From Bodo saltans (taxonomy: Eukaryota; Euglenozoa; Kinetoplastea; Eubodonida; Bodonidae): a DNA stretch of 20,957 nt. Numbering within the stretch: the first letter of the stretch is position 1; every line of letters begins with the position of its first letter. Below, piece after piece: positions 1 through 7,472 of this stretch. The stretch lies in the NCBI GenBank assembly GCA_001460835.1, contig CYKH01000491.1:1-20957 (forward strand), given 5' to 3'. A model generated the notes under the pieces. That model saw only the letters and a list, made by a program, of their open reading frames with translations. It was not told the DNA's origin and did not search any database. The position numbers were made by a program, and so were the translations under genes.

Positions 1-253
1 CTCAAAGGGATTCATTTCTTATTGCATCTCCTGTTTCTTGCGATCACGATCAATCATCTGTGTCGAACAATTGGCGGATTGCCCAAACGGCACCAATCAA
101 TTCATTGTTGGACTTCCGCTGACCATCTACGCCCTTGACGTATCACATGCGCCAGTTGAGTTTTATCTGTTGTACGACGAACTTCGGCAACGAGCGAGAA
201 AACCTGCTCAGTCTATAGATTTTGTGAGAGGGGCCACCGTTTCCTGGAAGTAG
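1..253 (+). CDS. C-terminal end of an unidentified protein (partial, start lies left of the window)
   Basis: The frame read from base 2 is open to a TAG at 251-253 and has no ATG inside the window, so the start must lie upstream; about 83 C-terminal residues are visible. The last 60 residues have a normal globular composition (VGLPLTIYALDVSHAPVEF, then YLLYDELRQRARK) and end in SWK. I recognise no domain. The frame starting at base 3 is also open, but only to a TGA at 120-122, and it is the weaker candidate. The gene is on the same strand as everything downstream, with 156 bases to the next start. The stop is followed almost at once by the pyrimidine tract of the next gene, so its 3' UTR must be short. 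Confidence 0.55.
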   Translation, partial: SKGFISYCISCFLRSRSIICVEQLADCPNGTNQFIVGLPLTIYALDVSHAPVEFYLLYDELRQRARKPAQSIDFVRGATVSWK

Positions 254-256
254 TTG

Positions 257-290
257 CTATTTCTCTTTTTTCACTTATCAACTGCTTTAG
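257..290 (+). promoter_or_regulatory. Predicted spliced-leader acceptor for the FCP1-like gene
   Basis: A pyrimidine-rich run (CTATTTCTCTTTTTTCACTT and following bases) begins just after the upstream stop and ends in CTGCTTTAG, with AG at 289-290. The following 119 bases to the ATG at 410 contain no ATG. A second usable tract, 382-404 (CGTCTCCCTATCTCTCAG), would leave a 5-base leader. Either choice gives the same protein start. Confidence 0.55.
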
Positions 291-409
291 GCAAAAAAAT
301 AAGAACATTGAGACGACAAAGGCAAAACAGCAAACATCAAAATATTTTGTGAAAAAGCGAGAAGTCGGGAACAGCGATCAGTCATACGTCTCCCTATCTC
401 TCAGCATCA

Positions 410-1750
410 ATGTCGGCGTGGAACTGGATGCAGGAAGCTCTTCAATATGTTTGGAAAACAGTTCTCATTCAAATTATGGCTGAGTCGCTCTGGGAAGTCA
501 TCCTTGACTGCCTGCATTGTATCTCGAGCATCCCCGTGAGCTTGCAAGTGGTTATTTCTTCGTGCTTCGATGATGGGGATGACAGTGCACAGACAACTGC
601 AGGAAGTGGAGGTCCATCCTCCGCCGAAGGGCAGTCGTCGGAGTCGCTGTTGTCATCTAGTCCAGACGTGGACGAGGCACCGTTTGAGGCGACTTCGTTT
701 ATGTGGGTGCAGCACTCATGTTGCGAGGAATCCGATCTCGCCAAACTGCGGTGTTCCAGCAGTGCGTACATTGGCTCTTGGTTACCGTTGACGCTCCTGT
801 CGCTGTTGCCCGTGTCAAACCCCCCACGATGGCCCTCTAAACACTCCAGCACTTCTTCACGAGGCAAGGTATCATCTCATGCACCAAATGCCACTCCTTC
901 AACCACGGCTCCATCTCTCGTACGGGTCCCTGGAAAGCGAACAACGACTCCGCCGAAGGTTTGTGCGGTGTCAAGCAGTGCTAGCGGCAGCATGATGGCG
1001 AGCCTACCACAACACCCTCCCAAATCTATCGCCGCTGCTAAAATAGTACGCAATAAAGTTCTGGTTCTTGACTTGGATGAAACGCTCATCTTCGCTGCGA
1101 CATCCACGGCAAATATCCTTGTTCCACAAGACTTCTCCGAGGTTGTACCTACGATGAACGGAGCGGAACTTTACCATGTATGGGAGCGGCCATTTCTTCA
1201 GTTATTTCTCGACGCAGTATCGAGGCTCTTCAATGTGGTTGTGTTCACCGCGTCCTCTCCTCCGTATGCAGACCCGATCATCGATCGTATCGATCGTGGC
1301 AAGCGCATTCGGCGTAGGCTGTATCGTAGCAGTTGCACAGCACTACACTGGCCAGAAGAGGCCGCGTCTGCAAAGAAGCATGAAGGCGATGATGGCACTG
1401 CCGCGAAGGCACAGCAGCAAGTGACGCTATCCAAAGACTTAGCCGTTCTCGGAGTACCGCTCGCTCATGTCGTGCTGATCGACAACAATCCTTGTTGCGT
1501 CGCGATGCATCGTGACAACGGTATCGTAGTTCCATCGTACAGCCCACCCGTCGTACCTCAGCGCGCGTCGTCCGCACTTTATCCTCCGAGTGGTGGGGGC
1601 AAACGGAATCATGAACGGGCATCCAACGTGTTGCGCACAGTTGAGGATACTGATGCAGTGTTGCTTGGTATTTTGCCTTTCTTAGAGGCTTTGGCGTGCG
1701 CAGCAGATGTGAGGTCTGTGATCACCAGGAGCCGGTTGCAACATTCGTGA
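410..1750 (+). CDS. FCP1/SCP/Dullard-like HAD-family protein serine phosphatase
   Basis: 446 residues. Residues about 214-435 form an NIF/FCP1-type HAD phosphatase domain: the DLDETL loop with nucleophile D221 and acid/base D223, T280 in FTAS, K342 in LSKDLAVLG, and D358-N359-N360-P361. The K342-to-D358 spacing equals that between the matching residues of human SCP1, and all key positions are kept, so the enzyme should be active on phosphoserine proteins. Compared with the minimal domain there is an extra stretch of about 24 residues before K342 (charged and Gln-rich, around 312-338) and another after DNNP (about 376-403). The N-terminal 210 residues are not catalytic. They contain a hydrophobic stretch (about 29-52) that may bind membrane, as in Dullard/CTDNEP1, followed by an acidic Ser-rich region and a Ser/Thr/Pro-rich linker. 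The substrate is unknown. The ATG at 410 is the first after both predicted acceptors. The family call is secure; the subfamily is not. Confidence 0.88.
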   Translation: MSAWNWMQEALQYVWKTVLIQIMAESLWEVILDCLHCISSIPVSLQVVISSCFDDGDDSAQTTAGSGGPSSAEGQSSESLLSSSPDVDEAPFEATSFMWVQHSCCEESDLAKLRCSSSAYIGSWLPLTLLSLLPVSNPPRWPSKHSSTSSRGKVSSHAPNATPSTTAPSLVRVPGKRTTTPPKVCAVSSSASGSMMASLPQHPPKSIAAAKIVRNKVLVLDLDETLIFAATSTANILVPQDFSEVVPTMNGAELYHVWERPFLQLFLDAVSRLFNVVVFTASSPPYADPIIDRIDRGKRIRRRLYRSSCTALHWPEEAASAKKHEGDDGTAAKAQQQVTLSKDLAVLGVPLAHVVLIDNNPCCVAMHRDNGIVVPSYSPPVVPQRASSALYPPSGGGKRNHERASNVLRTVEDTDAVLLGILPFLEALACAADVRSVITRSRLQHS

Positions 1751-1860
1751 GAGATTTTATTTTCCCCGTCGAAACACATTCCCTGCTTTCGACTAGTTGC
1801 GTCCATTACCCCTCATTGCAATTCGATTCATTTTGGATTATTTTGTGTGCGTGCTGACAA

Positions 1861-1910
1861 TTTCTTTTCAATGAAGATTTCGTTACTTTCCCATCTTCGA
1901 ACTAACGAAG
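1861..1910 (+). promoter_or_regulatory. Predicted spliced-leader acceptor region for the 1774-residue gene
   Basis: Two pyrimidine-rich runs precede the start: TTTCTTTTCA ending at an AG at 1875-1876, and ATTTCGTTACTTTCCCATCTTCG ending at an AG at 1909-1910 (read in two parts). The second AG would leave a 9-base leader and remove the short upstream frame at 1871-1918. CTTCG (1895-1899) and CGAAG (1906-1910) can pair, which would place the AG in a small stem-loop. Confidence 0.45.
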
Positions 1911-1919
1911 TAAGTTAGC

Positions 1920-4900
1920 ATGCATCGCGTTCACAGACGCCTGAGTTCATCGGCGCAGGGGCTGAATCTTCGCGCGGCTCAACTTTTGATGTTCTCGTCA
2001 AATTTCTCATCGCCAATGTGGATGTCTCGCCGCTTTCAAGTGGCCGATACGACGACAGCAAAGTCACCAGAGCGTAAGAAGCGTGTGGCATCCGGTCACA
2101 ACCGCAAGAAGCTCGCCGTTGCAATACCAAGCACAACTGCAGCGCCCGTTGACGTCGACGCTGTGCACAAACGAGCCGTATCTCGAGCAATGCGTGACGA
2201 CTTCTGGGACGAGGACGAGTTTCTTCCAGTGAGTTCCTCACACCACACGCCGACAACGAATGCTGCGTTGACCACCACCGGAATGAAAGCACCACGACGA
2301 AAAAAGAAGCGATCCACGTCAGAAGATGGTGTCGTCGCGGCGCCCCTTGCCACCAAACAGCTCCATGCACCACTGATATTCTCCATTCACGATTTGATTG
2401 AGGCCATTGTCGCGTCTGGTGACGGCACAGTAGATGCCACTTCCTCAAAGTTGCTGCATGACATCGCAAGCGTCAAACGAGTGGATAACGCTTCGATGGA
2501 TGACGCAGTTGCATTTATGGGTACCGCGTTTCAAAACGTGAGTGATGCTGCACACATGGCATCTGTAGCATCGATTCATCGATTATGCCAGTACTACGCA
2601 GCTCGAGGTGCGACGCTTGGGCATGCACGTATGGTATTCCTGTTAGTGAGTGCCCTGACGACAAACTCCAAGGCACTGACTGATGTGCTGACTCAAGTCC
2701 TCAGCCACGACGGAGAAGAAGAAGCACATCATTACAACAAGGAGCGAAACTCCTCGCCCATTCTTGCATTCCATTCTATTTGGGTAGATACACTCTACGA
2801 GATTTTCGAAAGGCCACAACTCTGGGCAAAAAAGATTGGACGGTCGAGGCACGTGATGTCGGTCGTAGACTCGATTCATGCCGCGTGTGCGCTGCTGTTT
2901 GGTGATATTGCTCCCATTGCTTTGAGGAGTGCTTCGTTGACGAGTCACAGCAGTCCTCAAACGCCACACGCTGAACACAACCACCACACCATTGACAGTC
3001 GCGTCCGACAACTTACCATTCGGATTACCGTGGTGGATATTATTCTCAAAGCGGCCAGTATTCAGTATGGCCCACCTACAACAACAACGGCAGCAGTTGA
3101 CAAGGTGGGCGATGGGAAACCTTCTGCTGGCAAGAAGAAGCTTACAGAAACGCTGAGCAGTAGTAGCGCCACTTCGTCACTGCAGCCGCTTGTTGACCTT
3201 CGTCAACAAACCTTTGAGCTTCTCACGAGCACCATACATTCCATTTTCCAAACACAAGAAGGGACTGGCCGTGTGTCCCCCCAGCCACCACAACTCACAA
3301 AGGAACTACTCCTAGTGTGTTTAGAGTTGGCATCAAGCGAGTTGGTCACGTGGAGATCTGCAGATCGCGCTTCTATTCGGGCTGCAATCGCAGATTCATT
3401 TTTGAGGTACTGCGACGATCTCATTCAAACTCGAACTGCGGCAGAGGTGGAGGAGTTCATGAAGGCTGTGGTGGTTCAGCCTGAGGTGATGCAACAATTG
3501 CGTCGTATTGCTGTCGAGTCGATGCCGTGTGGTGACCAAATTGCTCGTGCGGCGTTGTCGTGCTCTGCCGCGGTATTGCGGGCACAAACATTTGCTTCCC
3601 CACAAGAACGATTGAGTTACGTGCAGCAGTACGCTCAACGATTGATCGATTCAGGACTTCCTTCGGACACGCTTCTGTCGTCGCAGTGGTCGATTGGACT
3701 ATCAGGACAGGAGCTCTTGGTGGTTCTACGCATCAAGAATTCGCATGATGGCAGGTCGCAGTTGCGGAATCCTCAGTCCAATACATCTCGTCCTTTGGTT
3801 CCTATTCCTGAAATTTTAGTTCGCACCCTAACGTCACAGCTCGACAGCAGCGTGACAGCAGTCAAAGTGATGTGCTCTGACTTTATGATGGGCGCCCTTT
3901 CCGAGACGAATAGTCCGGATCGCACGGATAAGATTGCCGCTCGTGATGCTGGAGTCGAGTCTGCGTTGCGAGATGGAGTTCAGTTGCTCACAGAGTTTGT
4001 GCTACGAGGAATGAACCAAGAGAGTCATTCCGTTGCATCGCAACTGATTGTTGTGTGGCAAGCGTCGGACAAATTACGACGAAACGCGGTGCAGTCGTTT
4101 CTGGCTGGGTGTGAGATCCTTGAGGAATACTATGCACTCATCGCTGAACGTTGTGCACAGATGGATTTGTCTGTCCTTTACTCGGCTCCTCATCCTCAAC
4201 AACAGTCATCCTCCTCCAGCAGCGGTGCAGGAGGAGTAGCGATAGATCCAATGCAATGTTTGAGGAATTCGTGGACGGTACTGGTGTCTAAGATTGTGGA
4301 GCCATCCCTTGGCCAGTTGGTGAGCGGAGGTCACATTGCAACTCTTGCTAGCGAAGAAGCTTTGGCTCTCGAACAGGAGCGAAGCGGAGATCATCAAACG
4401 AGTGAATCGACACGTCTGTCCTCTGTATTACTGAGCTTCGCACGGGTCCTCTCCGTCTCTTGCGCAGTTAATTCCCATCACGCTCCACAGCTGGCGAAGC
4501 AAGTGGCGCCCCTTGTGGGAGGCATTGAGTTGTCGACTCATGTTTGCCGCCACATTGGTCAGTTGTCGACAATTTTCGGCGACGTTTGTTCTCGGTTGAT
4601 CAAACCAAATCGAGTTGCAGAGCGGCAACAAGCCGGGCGTTGGTTTCAAATAGCTCTTCAGGGAATACTCACCTCGCACCCATCGTTGTCGGATGTGAAT
4701 GATGCGTGGGCGTTTGAATGGCCCTCCGTGATGTCGTTGTTGTCTGTCGTGGAGCACATGAGCAGCAACGCAGCGGATACTCCTGAAACAGCGGAGTTGT
4801 TGACCTTCCGTACGTCCTGCCTGATGGAAGTGGTGACGCGCCACCTAAGTGGCGGTCAGGGAGTGTTTGCGCCGTGCCCTCAAGACCAACAATCTCAAAC

Positions 4901-7244
4901 ATTTCATGTTCTTCAAACCATCGCAACGGTCATGTATCAGCGCCGAACGGTACACCTAGTGAGCGACGTGTTTGATAAGAACTTTACGACGTGCTTTGTG
5001 GATGCTGTGAGAAGGAATGCCTCGACAACACGCGACCAGCAACAACAAACACAGATGTTATCCATGCAGTTCAAGACGCTTGCAGCCAGTTGCGTGATGC
5101 TTCAAAAAGGAACAGAGGCCACACTAGAGCGGTGGTCTCTTCGCACAAGTATTGTGCTCGATCAATGGGCGGGTACAATATCGGAAGGCCCTTCTGTTGC
5201 CGCGGATGACTTGGTGTTGCTTCTCAGGGCGCTCGCGTCGCATATGAGCGATGGTGTGCGGCCACGTGTGCTGCCTCTCGTGCACAGCAAGTTTTTGCCC
5301 CTTGTTCGACAACATGAGTCCACCGATGGTGTTGCATCGTCGTCCTTAAACTTCACTGTTGAGGTGCTGCGCACGCTTCCTACCATCGGCGTCGATGACG
5401 CCCCGCTGCTCGACGCGATGCTGGGTCGAATCTTAAGCCAGGTGGACCAGCTGAGCCTTGGAGACTGTGGCGATGTTGCAGGACTAGTCCCCGTGCTGGT
5501 CCAAACAGGACACGACTCCGCACAACTACTCCCTGCTGCCCTCGCGGACCGTGCGTTCGAGAAGCGGCTGCTCGCTGATGCATCGGAGGTCGCCAAATTA
5601 GTTCGCGGGTTCAGCGCTCTCAACGGGACACCGCAACTACAAATTCTTCGCGACAAAGTGCTGACAGGACTCATCCTCCGTTGCATGCACGTCGTCCCTC
5701 GAATGAAGCCGTCGGAGCTTCTTGATGCCCTTGAGGGGTACCTCTCCATCAAATCGTCGCACATGTCCTTGATTGGTTGTATTGTCGCGAAGATTGCAGA
5801 TTCGAAAGATTCATTCTCTCTTCCGTTGACGATTCGTCTCGTCACCGCAAGTTACGAAGCTGCCGCGTACGATACACGTGTCAGCAAAGCCTGCGTGACC
5901 GCGTCTCATCCAGTGTTTGTTTCCCTCACTCAACACTTCTTGCAGAACGATGTCACATCGTTGGTCGGAACATCAAATCACGCGGAACTTATTTTGAACT
6001 GTCTGTCGAATGCATTTTCGAAAGAGCCGGTCGCAGACAGCGTGATTCGTGCAGTTGCACAGCACTGCAGTGTCGTCCCCCCGAGTGGCATCCTCGCAGC
6101 ACTGCGTTTGATTGCTCTCCGAGGCTCTGCTGATTTCAACGCCGCGAACATCTTGTTTCACCACTGTTTGACCAACATCATTCCTGATAGCAGTCCTTCA
6201 GTCCTCGCGCAAAGCACTCTGCGGTTAGCACAGTGTGGTATTCGAACCATTGCACTGTTTGTTGCCGTTGATCAGCGTCTTAGTGTAATTGGGCTTCAAT
6301 GTAGCACTCGAGACCTGGGAAACCTTTGTGAAGCCCAGCTGTTAGCACATCGTGAAAGCAGTCCAGTCCTGTGCAAGATTATTACGGAGCTGCTGAAGCC
6401 TTCCGCAAACACGGAAGCTGACGGTGGAATTAGCTCCTTAGGGGATGAGCTCGATCAAATCCTTCACGCAAGTATTGTTGCCCCGTCATCACAACCTACG
6501 TCACCTATCCTGCGTACCATGAATCTGGCACAGCTTCGTCTGGTGATCATGGTGTTGATGGCTGCCGGACTGGTGCCAATGGAGGAGCACGTAGCGACCT
6601 TATCCGTCATCTTGAACAGAATTACGTCGGAGAGAACTCAACTCACTGCAGAAAGCCATGAGTCCGCCTCGGACGTGTTGCTCGTTCTCCAACAACTCGT
6701 GCGGCTTCGGCCCTTTGCGTCATCATCCACCGAAGTCTCCTCTCCTTCGCATCAACATCACGGCTGCCTCCACGTCTCCTCCATACGTGATGCGGCTGCA
6801 GCATTTGCCACAGCAGCAGAGAAAAGCATCCCAACCATCACTGGGCATACCACTCAAACTGCTGATCTCGCCAAAGCGGTGGATTACGTCTACTGCCTGG
6901 TAAAGCTGGGCGTGCTCCAGCACACTGTTCTCGAAGTTTGCCTTGGTTGCGTGTCCCAGCACCAACAAGCTATTCAGCAACGCCACGTGCTCATGAGCAA
7001 GCTATCGGAGGTCATCCACCTGCTTCCCACCACCGAAATGATTCAACAAGATCTTGACAGCAGTTCTGATGGTGCAAGCGGTCAGTACAACCAACCATCT
7101 CCGCTCCAAGAGAATATTGCGAAGCACAGCTCAACCCTCCAGGAATGGATGACAAGAGTAGCAGACACCTGCGGCGGTGTCACGCCTGCAGTCGGTGAGG
7201 CGGAGGCTGCCCAAAACCACTTGTCCATGGATGTGTCGCAGTGA
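1920..7244 (+). CDS. Large conserved-type orphan protein, probable mitochondrial helical-repeat protein
   Basis: 1774 residues, intronless. I do not recognise a named domain. The first ~40 residues (MHRVHRRLSSSAQGLNLRAA, then QLLMFSSNF and SRRF) are rich in Arg and Ser with no acidic residue, as in a mitochondrial presequence. Next comes a low-complexity basic segment (ERKKR at 51-55, RRKKKR at 126-131) with an acidic patch DDFWDEDEF at 93-101. From about residue 150 to 1720 the protein is dominated by Leu/Ala-rich amphipathic helices, interrupted by Ser/Gln/His-rich loops such as a poly-Ser run near 760-775. That pattern resembles the helical-repeat (RAP, octotricopeptide or HEAT-like) proteins that kinetoplastids use in mitochondrial RNA metabolism; this is inference from composition, and no RAP domain is visible at the C-terminus. 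The ATG at 1920 immediately follows the predicted acceptors. The reading frame is secure; localisation and function are guesses. Confidence 0.85.
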   Translation: MHRVHRRLSSSAQGLNLRAAQLLMFSSNFSSPMWMSRRFQVADTTTAKSPERKKRVASGHNRKKLAVAIPSTTAAPVDVDAVHKRAVSRAMRDDFWDEDEFLPVSSSHHTPTTNAALTTTGMKAPRRKKKRSTSEDGVVAAPLATKQLHAPLIFSIHDLIEAIVASGDGTVDATSSKLLHDIASVKRVDNASMDDAVAFMGTAFQNVSDAAHMASVASIHRLCQYYAARGATLGHARMVFLLVSALTTNSKALTDVLTQVLSHDGEEEAHHYNKERNSSPILAFHSIWVDTLYEIFERPQLWAKKIGRSRHVMSVVDSIHAACALLFGDIAPIALRSASLTSHSSPQTPHAEHNHHTIDSRVRQLTIRITVVDIILKAASIQYGPPTTTTAAVDKVGDGKPSAGKKKLTETLSSSSATSSLQPLVDLRQQTFELLTSTIHSIFQTQEGTGRVSPQPPQLTKELLLVCLELASSELVTWRSADRASIRAAIADSFLRYCDDLIQTRTAAEVEEFMKAVVVQPEVMQQLRRIAVESMPCGDQIARAALSCSAAVLRAQTFASPQERLSYVQQYAQRLIDSGLPSDTLLSSQWSIGLSGQELLVVLRIKNSHDGRSQLRNPQSNTSRPLVPIPEILVRTLTSQLDSSVTAVKVMCSDFMMGALSETNSPDRTDKIAARDAGVESALRDGVQLLTEFVLRGMNQESHSVASQLIVVWQASDKLRRNAVQSFLAGCEILEEYYALIAERCAQMDLSVLYSAPHPQQQSSSSSSGAGGVAIDPMQCLRNSWTVLVSKIVEPSLGQLVSGGHIATLASEEALALEQERSGDHQTSESTRLSSVLLSFARVLSVSCAVNSHHAPQLAKQVAPLVGGIELSTHVCRHIGQLSTIFGDVCSRLIKPNRVAERQQAGRWFQIALQGILTSHPSLSDVNDAWAFEWPSVMSLLSVVEHMSSNAADTPETAELLTFRTSCLMEVVTRHLSGGQGVFAPCPQDQQSQTFHVLQTIATVMYQRRTVHLVSDVFDKNFTTCFVDAVRRNASTTRDQQQQTQMLSMQFKTLAASCVMLQKGTEATLERWSLRTSIVLDQWAGTISEGPSVAADDLVLLLRALASHMSDGVRPRVLPLVHSKFLPLVRQHESTDGVASSSLNFTVEVLRTLPTIGVDDAPLLDAMLGRILSQVDQLSLGDCGDVAGLVPVLVQTGHDSAQLLPAALADRAFEKRLLADASEVAKLVRGFSALNGTPQLQILRDKVLTGLILRCMHVVPRMKPSELLDALEGYLSIKSSHMSLIGCIVAKIADSKDSFSLPLTIRLVTASYEAAAYDTRVSKACVTASHPVFVSLTQHFLQNDVTSLVGTSNHAELILNCLSNAFSKEPVADSVIRAVAQHCSVVPPSGILAALRLIALRGSADFNAANILFHHCLTNIIPDSSPSVLAQSTLRLAQCGIRTIALFVAVDQRLSVIGLQCSTRDLGNLCEAQLLAHRESSPVLCKIITELLKPSANTEADGGISSLGDELDQILHASIVAPSSQPTSPILRTMNLAQLRLVIMVLMAAGLVPMEEHVATLSVILNRITSERTQLTAESHESASDVLLVLQQLVRLRPFASSSTEVSSPSHQHHGCLHVSSIRDAAAAFATAAEKSIPTITGHTTQTADLAKAVDYVYCLVKLGVLQHTVLEVCLGCVSQHQQAIQQRHVLMSKLSEVIHLLPTTEMIQQDLDSSSDGASGQYNQPSPLQENIAKHSSTLQEWMTRVADTCGGVTPAVGEAEAAQNHLSMDVSQ

Positions 7245-7407
7245 CCGTTCATCATCACCCCACCGTTGGTGCAGGTCCACAATTGAAGGACTCCTCTGAA
7301 ATAATGTGAAAGCATATACAAGGGAAGGAATGTGCCTTGATGGTGACCCAGCATAGATTCTAAACACACGTATTGCACTAAACGCCACCGTTGGAGTTTG
7401 AATGCAT

Positions 7408-7460
7408 CTGTTTATTATTCTATGTTCGTTCTTCTACTTTTTTTTATCGTTGGACACAAG
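7408..7460 (+). promoter_or_regulatory. Predicted spliced-leader acceptor for the PC-esterase gene
   Basis: A long T-rich tract runs from CTGTTTATTATTC through an uninterrupted T run at 7438-7445 and ends in GGACACAAG, with AG at 7459-7460. It leaves a 12-base leader before the ATG at 7473. The tract itself contains the in-frame ATG at 7422, which would be removed by trans-splicing. This decides the gene's start. Confidence 0.65.
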
Positions 7461-7472
7461 CATATCATAAAC

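Noticed and set aside
3-122. Alternative C-terminal frame at the left edge ending in TGA at 120-122
   Set aside because: It could be the end of the upstream gene, but the frame ending at 253 is longer and its amino-acid pattern is more protein-like. The short one cannot be fully excluded.
1915-2469. 184-codon minus-strand open frame over the start of the large gene
   Set aside because: Arg/His/Trp/Cys-rich shadow composition and complete overlap with a better-supported coding frame.
5162-5845. 227-codon open frame on the minus strand inside the 1774-residue gene
   Set aside because: It is Ser/Arg/Thr-rich low-complexity sequence, as expected from the complement of a coding frame, and lies wholly inside a secure gene on the opposite strand. 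No minus-strand gene has a tract-AG signal.
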